The position numbers and the translations under genes were made by a program. The notes under the pieces were generated by a model. It searched no databases. It was given only the letters and a program-made list of their open reading frames with translations, and was not told where the DNA came from. From contig CAZZEX010000186.1 in assembly GCA_964653285.1 (NCBI GenBank), positions 1-5,011 on the forward strand: a DNA stretch of 5,011 bases, read 5' to 3'. Of this stretch, positions 1 through 4,844 are shown in pieces (position 1 is the stretch's first letter; each line of letters begins with the position of its first letter). Source of the stretch: CAZZEX01 sp964653285 (GTDB taxonomy: Bacteria; Chloroflexota; Anaerolineae; B4-G1).

Positions 1-2938
1 CAAAGTTAGCGACGATGTCAAACCATCCATAGATGACAGTAGCGGTGAAGTAGCGGCCATTGCCCACCGGCCCCAGGATACGGGCCATCAGCGCGGCGAA
101 GGCCATATCAATGACCCGGTTGAACAGGTTGAGGATGATGGGGGCAATGGAATTCTTCGCTACCCGCCGGACAGTGCTGGCGTCGTCCTCCTCGTGGTAG
201 AAGAAGCGCCACAGGTAGAGCCCTGTCAGGAAGAGCGTCGTCACTCCGGCAATGAAGGTAATGAAAGCGCCTATTTTCACGCTGTCGGGGCTGTACTTGA
301 AGCGCATCATCCACGCGCCAGGCTCCAGGCGCACGCCGCGGAAGTTGCCATCCACGCGATAAATCTCGGCCTGCTGCTCGTCCTCTTCGCCAGCCCCCTG
401 CGGGCGGACGAAGGCTTTCCAGCCGGGGAAGTAGGAATCGGCCAGGATGAGCCAACTGGGCTCGGAGACGGTCACGTCTACGAATACCTCGTTGATGGTG
501 TAATTGGATACCCATTGCTCGATACTTGATGCCGGAAGCGTGTTGCGTGTTGCGTGTTGCGTATCCAGTTTCCAGTTTCCAGTTTCCAGCATCACATAAT
601 TGCGAGGATCGTACTTCTGCACAGCAGCAGCGAAGTCATCGGTCTCCACTGTCGCTGAAATCGGGAGCGTGAACGCGCGGGGCATCACCGCCAGGTTCTC
701 GTACACTCGCACTGCATCGTCCTGGTAGACCAGCCGGTACTTGGGGTTGGGGATCTCCACCTCGGTGATGACGTACTTGACGTTGAGCAGGTCGGTGAGG
801 GGGCTATCCAGGCTCGACCACTCACTGAAGGAGGCGATGCGGTTGTACTGGAGTTCGTCCTGCTCCTCAATGAGCGCCATGTAGTCGGCGTACTGGCGGG
901 AGAAGAGCGAGTCGTAGCCAGCGACGCACTGGAGGCCATAGAACATCCCCACGTTGACATTCATCGTCTTGGTGGTGCCGGGCGGGGTGAAGGTGGCGTA
1001 GCGCCAGAGGGAAGTGTCCTGCCGCAAGAACTCGACCACCGGCGGAGTGTAGTCCAGCAGCGCCGGGTCCACAGCCGGGTTGAAGCCCGCGCCGAAGGTG
1101 ACAAAGTCCAGCACCAACAACCCCACCGCCAGGAACTCCCACACGGGCCGGCGACGGACGAAAATCGGGCAGCGACTGACGCGCAGGACGACGCCGGTCC
1201 CCGTCAGCAACAGCCCACAGAGCGCCACCCACTTGAACTCGTAGGAATAGAAAGCGCGATGGTCAGGAAAGGCCATAGGAGCCTTCGCCAGCGACAGAAA
1301 GACACGCTCCACCAGCGGCTCAATCTGGGCGAAGAAGACCCGGCTGAGGGCCAGGCTGACCAGTGTGGCGAGCCCGCCCCAGAAGGCAACACTGGCGAGG
1401 AGGGAGATCAGAGACGGAGAGGTGTTGAGCAGGAGTAGACTGCGAATTGCGAATAGCGAATGGCGAATGGCGAATGGCGAATGGCGAATGGCCTCTTGCC
1501 TCCTGCCTCCTGTCTCCTGCTTCCTGCTCCTCCGCACTGCCTCTACCCCAAACCCCGCCAATATGGCGACCGAGAGCGTTAGTGGGAAGACCCAGCGGAA
1601 GGGAGAGTGGGATTGCTTGAGGAGCGGCAGCGCGTACACGAGGGCGTAGAGCGGCGTGCCGAAGATGCAGCCCACGGAGAAGAGGGACAAGAGGGTGAAG
1701 AAGGGGATAGCGTGTTGCGTGTTGCGTGGTGCGTGGTGCGTGGTACGTGAAACGTAGGGCTTGAGCCACCACAGGATGGCGATGGCTGCCAGGAACAGTG
1801 GGAGGAGGCCCAGGTAGACCCCGCCCTCGACGTAGTTCTTGATGCCCCAATCAATGTACTGCCCGTCGAGGAACGTCAGCGCAGGAGTCCAGCGCCAGGT
1901 GAACAGGTCAAAGTAGCCGTGATGGGCCGGGTTGCCGAAGAAATTGGGAATACCGAAGGTGATCAGCCGCCGCCAGGGGTAAGCCCAGCCCAGCACCTGC
2001 TGGAGACTGGCCGCCGCCTCGCCACCGCGGAAACTGCTGGCGACCACTCCGGTCAACGGCACAAACTGCACCGCGCCCAGCACCAGGCCCAGCGCGAGCA
2101 TCAGTGCTAGCCACAGGACAGGACGAGCGAGACGCCTTCCTCTATACATTTCCTCATTTACCCATTTACTCGTTTCCTCAGTACTGAGTATATGAGTACA
2201 TGAGCAAATGAGGCGCCAGGCCGCGTACAGCACCGTCACCAGCAGCACGAAGTACGTGATCTCGGCGTGACCGGCCAGCATCTGGCAGCCCAGGCCCAGC
2301 GCCCCCAGGAGCGCCCAGGGCAACGTTGCCGGTTGCCGGCCCAGCGCCGGACGCTGCTGCACGATCAACTCAACCATGGCCAGGATGAACGGCAACCACG
2401 AGGCGCCTGCGACGATCATCGGGTGTGCAGCCGATGACACGACCATGAAGCCGCTGAACTGAAAGGTGATCCCGGCGACCAGCCCCCCCAGTTGGCGGAT
2501 TCCCAACACGCGGGCGAAGAGATACGCAAACATCCCCGCCAGCCCCAGTTGCAGCCAGGCGAAGACCCCGTAAGCCCGCCACAGCGGGAGGACGTAGAAA
2601 ATGACGCTAAGGGGATAAAACGCCGAGTGCTGCCCGTTGGCCAGGAAAGGGTGACCGGCGAAGACGTAGGAGTCCCAGAGAGGCAGTTCCCGGCTCTGGA
2701 GTGCCTCCACGAGGAAATGTTTCCAGGCGTAGTTCTCCAGAATCAGGTCGGCGACCAGGTGATTGTGAGGAAAGGCTATTCCCAGGTCAGCGGCTGCCGT
2801 CCGGTAGGGCTCGAACAAGAAGAGATTGTCGGCTGGCAGCAGCGTCTTGGGCCCCAGGGCCACCGGCGCGAACAGCAGGAGGGGCAACAGCAGCAGCAGG
2901 ATGAGGATGCTCAGATCGGGCAGTACTTTGCGGATCAT
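1..2938 (-). CDS. YfhO-type GT-C membrane protein fused to a Wzx/MATE-like flippase (3' truncated)
   Basis: One frame is open for 979 codons from ATG 2938 to the left edge. Residues 1-920 are YfhO-like. TM1 (about 8-29) leads into an outer loop with LLPADNLFLFEPY (33-45) and PLWDSYVFAGHP (86-97). Many TM helices follow, with LAGHAEITYF near 221 and FGIPNFFGNPAHHGY near 327-342. The outer domain carries GYDSLF, LLNVKYVI near 718, VYENLAVMPRAF and ADSYFPGWKAF (833-843), then a last TM at about 888-910. A short linker (HEEDDASTV) leads into RRVAKNSIAPIILNLFNRVIDMAF...ILGPVGNGRYF, typical of a Wzx/MATE flippase N-terminus, about 55 residues of which are in view. The GT-C part should transfer a polyprenyl-phosphate-linked sugar outside the membrane, as B. 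subtilis YfhO does. There is no clear Shine-Dalgarno. A GTG at 3031 would add 31 residues and overlap the previous gene, but it gives an atypical N-terminus. Heptamer and octamer repeats interrupt loops at residues about 242-263, 396-410, 469-499 and 784-800. Confidence 0.88.
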   Translation of the reverse strand, partial: MIRKVLPDLSILILLLLLPLLLFAPVALGPKTLLPADNLFLFEPYRTAAADLGIAFPHNHLVADLILENYAWKHFLVEALQSRELPLWDSYVFAGHPFLANGQHSAFYPLSVIFYVLPLWRAYGVFAWLQLGLAGMFAYLFARVLGIRQLGGLVAGITFQFSGFMVVSSAAHPMIVAGASWLPFILAMVELIVQQRPALGRQPATLPWALLGALGLGCQMLAGHAEITYFVLLVTVLYAAWRLICSCTHILSTEETSKWVNEEMYRGRRLARPVLWLALMLALGLVLGAVQFVPLTGVVASSFRGGEAAASLQQVLGWAYPWRRLITFGIPNFFGNPAHHGYFDLFTWRWTPALTFLDGQYIDWGIKNYVEGGVYLGLLPLFLAAIAILWWLKPYVSRTTHHAPRNTQHAIPFFTLLSLFSVGCIFGTPLYALVYALPLLKQSHSPFRWVFPLTLSVAILAGFGVEAVRRSRKQETGGRRQEAIRHSPFAIRHSLFAIRSLLLLNTSPSLISLLASVAFWGGLATLVSLALSRVFFAQIEPLVERVFLSLAKAPMAFPDHRAFYSYEFKWVALCGLLLTGTGVVLRVSRCPIFVRRRPVWEFLAVGLLVLDFVTFGAGFNPAVDPALLDYTPPVVEFLRQDTSLWRYATFTPPGTTKTMNVNVGMFYGLQCVAGYDSLFSRQYADYMALIEEQDELQYNRIASFSEWSSLDSPLTDLLNVKYVITEVEIPNPKYRLVYQDDAVRVYENLAVMPRAFTLPISATVETDDFAAAVQKYDPRNYVMLETGNWKLDTQHATRNTLPASSIEQWVSNYTINEVFVDVTVSEPSWLILADSYFPGWKAFVRPQGAGEEDEQQAEIYRVDGNFRGVRLEPGAWMMRFKYSPDSVKIGAFITFIAGVTTLFLTGLYLWRFFYHEEDDASTVRRVAKNSIAPIILNLFNRVIDMAFAALMARILGPVGNGRYFTATVIYGWFDIVANF
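538..562. repeat. GCGTGTT heptamer array, 3.6 units
   Basis: Three perfect GCGTGTT units are followed by GCGT, one base away from the TCCAGTT array. They encode DTQHATRNT (residues 792-800) in the same outer loop. The unit is the same as in the array at 1710-1751, about 1.2 kb away in the same gene and in the same orientation. Confidence 0.9.
564..589. repeat. TCCAGTT heptamer array, 3.7 units
   Basis: Three perfect TCCAGTT units are followed by TCCAG. They encode LETGNWKL (residues 784-791) in the outer C-terminal domain of the YfhO part, between two likely beta strands (YDPRNYVM before and WVSNYTINEVFVDV after). Confidence 0.9.
1442..1490. repeat. GCGAATG heptamer array, seven units
   Basis: The units are GCGAATT, GCGAATA and then five identical GCGAATG. 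On the coding strand they encode a seven-residue pattern (AIRHSPFAIRHSLFAIRS). The five perfect copies (1456-1490) make this the likeliest site in the window for slipped-strand change. Confidence 0.93.
1491..1532. repeat. GCCTCCT heptamer array, six units
   Basis: The units are GCCTCTT, GCCTCCT twice, GTCTCCT, GCTTCCT and GCTCCTC. The array abuts the GCGAATG array with no gap and in the same 7-base phase. It encodes RSRKQETGGRRQEA in the YfhO part, following AGFGVEAVR at the end of a membrane helix. Confidence 0.88.
1710..1751. repeat. GCGTGTT/GCGTGGT heptamer array, six units
   Basis: The six units are GCGTGTT twice, GCGTGGT three times and ACGTGAA once, all in register (42 bases). On the coding strand they give residues about 396-410 (SRTTHHAPRNTQHA), just after a membrane helix ending LWWLKPY and before IPFFTLL, so in a predicted cytoplasmic loop. 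The GCGTGTT unit is shared with the array at 538-562. Confidence 0.9.
2152..2213. repeat. 62-base imperfect palindrome built of octamers, inside the YfhO part
   Basis: The two 31-base arms share one centre and match at 25 of 31 positions. The outer CCTCATTT/AAATGAGG (8 bases) and the central CTCAGTACTGAG (2177-2188) are perfect. Each arm is a run of about four 8-base units (CCTCATTT, ACCCATTT, ACTCGTTT, CCTCAGT in the left arm). It encodes residues about 242-263 (CTHILSTEETSKWVNEE), a loop between two membrane helices. Confidence 0.85.
2325..2338. repeat. GTTGCCG heptamer, two copies
   Basis: Two direct copies of GTTGCCG encode part of RQPATLP in a loop of the YfhO part. It has the same period as the larger arrays but only two units, so it may be chance. 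Confidence 0.3.
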
Positions 2939-2943
2939 ATCCA

Positions 2944-3008
2944 GCCGTCTGACGGCGCTGACGGCGCACCGGCCTGAAGAGCCGGTGCTGGGCAGGTTGC
3001 AGCCCAGC
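2944..3008. promoter_or_regulatory. Cluster of three inverted repeats in the glycosyltransferase-YfhO spacer
   Basis: Three inverted repeats fill most of a 79-base spacer. GCTGGGC/GCCCAGC (2987-3008) has 7-base arms and an 8-base loop. CACCGGC/GCCGGTG (2967-2987) has 7-base arms and a 7-base loop and shares one base with the first. GCCGTC/GACGGC (2944-2956) is nearly continuous and would fold in RNA as GCCG/CGGC with a 5-base loop, about 5 bases from the ATG at 2938. No U-run follows any of them. They could stabilise the mRNA, limit translation of the downstream gene, or be a REP-like element. Confidence 0.55.
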
Positions 3009-3032
3009 GCCGCCTGTTCACGACGGCGCACC
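2960..3032. repeat. 11-base direct repeat flanking the end of the glycosyltransferase
   Basis: GACGGCGCACC occurs exactly at 2960-2970 and at 3022-3032. A shorter form, GACGGCGC, also occurs at 2951-2958, making TGACGGCGC a tandem pair at 2950-2967. One copy encodes the last residues of the glycosyltransferase and the others lie in the spacer, so the 3' end of that gene may have been rearranged by recombination or slippage. Confidence 0.6.
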
Positions 3033-3770
3033 TGGCAACCGGTCGCCCGGCCGCAGGTGGCGATGGCTCCCGCGCACCTTCCACACCCCCAGCGCCGCCT
3101 CAATCTTGACCGGCATCGTCATCTTAGAGCGGCCGATGCGCCGGTCCTCGAAGTAGATGGGGATTTCCAGCACGCGGTAACCCAGCCGCTCGGTCACGTA
3201 GGCCATCTCGACCTGGAAGACGTAGCCCTGCGATCGAATACGGCTCAGGCCAATGCCCTGCAGCGTCTCTCGCCGCCAGCATTTGAAACCTGCGGTAACG
3301 TCCTTGACCTGGCACCCCAGGATCAGCCGGGTGTAGATACTGTTGGCCCACCAGGAGAGCAGCCAGCGGCCCCAACCCCAGCGCTCGTCAGTCCGACCGC
3401 CCCTGACGTAGCGGGACCCGACGACCACATCGTAGTCTCGGATGTACTCCAGAAACTGGGGGATGTACCTGGGAGAATGGGAGAAGTCGCAATCCATCTG
3501 GACGATGAGATCGGCGCCGTGCTCCAGAGCCTGACGGAATCCACTTATGTAGGCTCGACCCAAGCCACGAGGCCCAGTGCGATGGTGCACGTACACCCGA
3601 CCTGGATGCTGAGCGGCCAACTCGTCAGCGATGAGACCGGTGCCATCGGGTGATTCATCATCCACGATCAGGATATCCAGGGCGGGGATACCCAGGTCAA
3701 GCAACGCCTCGGTCACAGGCATGACGTTTTCGGCCTCATTGTAGGTGGGGATAACAACGGTCAGTTTCAC
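3018..3770 (-). CDS. Polyprenol-phosphate sugar synthase, dolichol-phosphate mannosyltransferase type (GT2)
   Basis: This family 2 glycosyltransferase has 250 residues from GTG 3770 and probably acts at the inner face of the membrane, moving a hexose from a nucleotide sugar (GDP-mannose in the classic family) to a polyprenyl phosphate. The GT-A fold is clear: KLTVVIPTYNEAENV at 2-16, ILIVDDESPDGTG at 33-45 with D37/D38 for nucleotide binding, RGLGRAYISGF at 68-78, and QMDCDFSHSP at 91-100 with D93/D95 as the metal-binding DxD. VVGSRY follows at 116-121, DVTAGFKCWRRE at 157-168 and EIPIYFEDRRIGRSKM at 202-217. There is no C-terminal membrane domain, so it is the short soluble DPM1/Ppm form. 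The last 17 residues (from SHRHLRPGDRLPG on) do not look like the usual basic end and coincide with repeat-rich DNA. The next gene, a YfhO-type GT-C protein with a flippase domain, is a natural user of its product. The exact sugar cannot be read from sequence. Confidence 0.93.
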   Translation of the reverse strand: MKLTVVIPTYNEAENVMPVTEALLDLGIPALDILIVDDESPDGTGLIADELAAQHPGRVYVHHRTGPRGLGRAYISGFRQALEHGADLIVQMDCDFSHSPRYIPQFLEYIRDYDVVVGSRYVRGGRTDERWGWGRWLLSWWANSIYTRLILGCQVKDVTAGFKCWRRETLQGIGLSRIRSQGYVFQVEMAYVTERLGYRVLEIPIYFEDRRIGRSKMTMPVKIEAALGVWKVRGSHRHLRPGDRLPGAPS

Positions 3771-3775
3771 CAGTG

Positions 3776-3780
3776 TCCCT
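3776..3780 (-). promoter_or_regulatory. Shine-Dalgarno for the glycosyltransferase
   Basis: The minus strand reads AGGGA, then CACTG, then GTG at 3770. The 5-base spacing is workable. Together with the family N-terminus (KLTVVIPTYNE directly after the GTG) it supports GTG 3770 over the ATG at 3821. Confidence 0.55.
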
Positions 3781-3790
3781 ATTTGCAGAA

Positions 3791-3841
3791 AGACTCCGGC
3801 CAGACGCAGGGCCTGGGCCACAACCCTGCCAGCCGGAGTCT
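3791..3841 (-). promoter_or_regulatory. Long nested hairpin before the glycosyltransferase (attenuator or weak terminator candidate)
   Basis: AGACTCCGGC at 3791-3800 and GCCGGAGTCT at 3832-3841 are perfect 10-base inverted arms. Nested inside are GCAGGG (3806-3811) and CCCTGC (3824-3829), another perfect pair. On the minus-strand transcript the last arm runs into TCTTTCTGC, a short broken U-tract, and the Shine-Dalgarno follows about ten bases later. This fits a weak terminator after the response regulator or an attenuator for the glycosyltransferase. The structure contains the ATG at 3821 that would give a longer protein, which argues against that start. Confidence 0.6.
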
Positions 3842-3899
3842 GGGCTAGATTGCCAGAGCCCGCAATATTCTGCAGCGCAAACCAGGCTATCCTGTGTGC

Positions 3900-4793
3900 C
3901 TAATCTGCGCGTTGAGCCTCGCTTTGAGCCTCATTTTGAGCTCTAATGATGGCCCGTTTCAAGTCATCCAGGTTGCCAAAAGAACGCACCGGCGACCTAA
4001 GCACACCGATAGCGACATCCAGACGCGGCAACTTGGCATCGGAGTCCGTTCGACCGGCCTCCCAGTCTGCACGGGGATAGAAGAAGGCCATCGCCTCGTT
4101 CAGACGCACCGTGAGGGCTTGCCGCACCTGCTTCACCCTATCCGGTGCGATGACGACGAAGAAGTTGGTATCGTCCAGATGGCCCACAAACGCATCTGAA
4201 TCATGGCTCTCGTTCACAACGTGGCCCAGCATGAGCGCCACAGCGCGCACCACATCATCCCGTGCCACAAACCCGTAGCTCTCAGCGAATCCTCTCAGCC
4301 CCTGCAGCCCCACGGAGAGCACTGCCCAGTCGGAACTAGTCAGCAGTTCACACAGACGCTCATCAGCCAGTGATGCGGCCGGCAGACCAGTGATAGGATG
4401 AGACAATTGCTCCAGGTTGGAGCGGCGCAGCACGTTGCGCACTCTCAGGCGCAGTTCCTGGACATCGAAGGGCTTGGTGACGTAATCCACAGCGCCCAGT
4501 TGCAATCCCGCCAGCCTGTCCCCGCGCTCTCGTCTTTCGGTCAGGAAAATGACTGGGATATGTTCGGTGCGCCGATGAGCGCGCAGGCGACGACATACTT
4601 CATAGCCATCAATGTCTGGCAGACGTATGTCCAACACAACCAGGTCAGGGATAGTTTTCTCGATGAAGGCCAAAGCATCGTTCCCCCAACCTACCGAAGT
4701 GACCTCGTAGCCCTGTGCCCTGAAGTATGAGGTCAACATTTCGGCCGTGCTTACCTGGTCCTCCACGACGAGGATATGAGGGGCTCCTGCCAC
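3900..4793 (-). CDS. Response regulator: receiver domain plus degenerate GGDEF-like domain
   Basis: This is a soluble cytoplasmic two-component response regulator of 297 residues from GTG 4793 (311 from ATG 4835). Residues 6-124 form a CheY-like receiver: HILVVEDQ holds the acidic pair E11/D12, LVVLDIRLPDIDGYEVC holds the phosphoacceptor D55, FLTER holds T85, and DYVTKPFD holds K107. All conserved phosphotransfer residues are present, so phosphorylation by a histidine kinase is expected. Residues about 132-285 resemble a diguanylate cyclase fold: HPITGLP at 132 matches the usual D-x-LTGL-P entry. The signature that should read GGDEF is DDTNF at 207-211 (GHLDDTNFFVV), so the metal-binding and catalytic residues are lost and cyclase activity is unlikely. 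The domain may bind a nucleotide or a partner protein instead. The C-terminus ends in an EAQ-rich tail made by a 12-base tandem repeat. There is no DNA-binding domain. The kinase is not in the window. The V4R-like gene lies just upstream on the same strand. Confidence 0.92.
   Translation of the reverse strand: MAGAPHILVVEDQVSTAEMLTSYFRAQGYEVTSVGWGNDALAFIEKTIPDLVVLDIRLPDIDGYEVCRRLRAHRRTEHIPVIFLTERRERGDRLAGLQLGAVDYVTKPFDVQELRLRVRNVLRRSNLEQLSHPITGLPAASLADERLCELLTSSDWAVLSVGLQGLRGFAESYGFVARDDVVRAVALMLGHVVNESHDSDAFVGHLDDTNFFVVIAPDRVKQVRQALTVRLNEAMAFFYPRADWEAGRTDSDAKLPRLDVAIGVLRSPVRSFGNLDDLKRAIIRAQNEAQSEAQRAD
3912..3947. repeat. 12-base tandem repeat, three units, at the 3' end of the response regulator
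   Basis: The units TTGAGCCTCGCT, TTGAGCCTCATT and TTGAGCTCTAAT follow each other directly. Because 12 is a multiple of 3 the repeat stays in frame, and it encodes a four-residue pattern (AQNEAQSEAQ) that probably extends the final helix. It looks like local duplication within the gene. Confidence 0.75.
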
Positions 4794-4799
4794 GTTTTT

Positions 4800-4806
4800 A
4801 CCCTCC
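4800..4806 (-). promoter_or_regulatory. Shine-Dalgarno that sets the response regulator start
   Basis: The minus strand reads GGAGGGT, then AAAAAC, then GTG at 4793. The GGAGGG core lies 7 bases from the GTG, close to ideal. The farther upstream in-frame ATG at 4835 has no such site, and its codons would run through the hairpin, so GTG 4793 is the preferred start. Confidence 0.7.
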
Positions 4807-4807
4807 A

Positions 4808-4825
4808 CCCTCACATGCGTGAGGG
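4808..4825. promoter_or_regulatory. Perfect hairpin in the leader of the response regulator
   Basis: CCCTCAC and GTGAGGG are perfect 7-base arms around a 4-base loop (ATGC on the plus strand). On the minus-strand transcript the hairpin ends one base before the Shine-Dalgarno of the response regulator, in the gap after the V4R-like gene. No U-run follows, so it does not look like an intrinsic terminator. It could be a protein operator or an RNA element that tunes access to the ribosome binding site. Confidence 0.45.
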
Positions 4826-4844
4826 ACGGCCTCATTCAACATAT

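Larger units (their letters stand above)
3771..3899. other. Spacer between response regulator and glycosyltransferase
   Basis: These 129 bases contain no convincing gene. They hold a long nested inverted repeat (3791-3841) and the Shine-Dalgarno of the glycosyltransferase. The part at 3842-3899 is less GC-rich (for example AATATT near 3873), but I could not find a well-spaced -35/-10 pair. Whether the glycosyltransferase has its own promoter here or depends on read-through is open. Confidence 0.6.
4798..4842 (-). other. Short leader-like frame of 14 codons (doubtful)
   Basis: An ATG at 4842 opens a 14-codon frame (MLNEAVPHACEGGG) that stops with TAA at 4800-4798, four bases before the GTG chosen for the response regulator. 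Its last codons overlap the hairpin and the Shine-Dalgarno of that gene. It has no good ribosome binding site of its own. It is recorded because translation through it would open the hairpin and couple to the regulator, but it may well be chance. Confidence 0.12.

Noticed and set aside
194..529. Plus-strand open frame of 111 codons
   Set aside because: It is antisense to the outer domain of the YfhO-like protein, where the minus strand carries clear motifs such as YFPGWKAF.
1442..1751. CRISPR array
   Set aside because: The repeats are 7-base direct units with no spacers, and they lie inside a coding frame.
1320..1850. Minus-strand open frame of 176 codons in another phase
   Set aside because: It is a shadow of the YfhO frame, kept open partly because the heptamer repeats have no stops in any frame. 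Its sequence lacks membrane helices or family motifs.
2152..2213. Intrinsic terminator
   Set aside because: The palindrome is inside an intact reading frame, is AT-containing along its arms and has no U-run after it on either strand.
538..2213. Pseudogene or assembly error caused by repeat insertions
   Set aside because: The same frame continues on both sides of every array with the expected YfhO motifs, so the gene is intact in this sequence.
2492..2977. Plus-strand open frame of 161 codons, rich in Gln
   Set aside because: It is antisense to the start of the YfhO-like gene; the Gln run is the complement of the Leu codons (CTG) in the first membrane helix.
2826..3653. Plus-strand open frame of 275 codons
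   Set aside because: It lies antisense to the glycosyltransferase, whose motifs are unmistakable. Its translation shows no family features and is explained by high GC content.
3771..3821. Start of the glycosyltransferase at ATG 3821
   Set aside because: This would add 17 residues encoded within the hairpin. The GTG at 3770 has a ribosome site and gives the normal family N-terminus.
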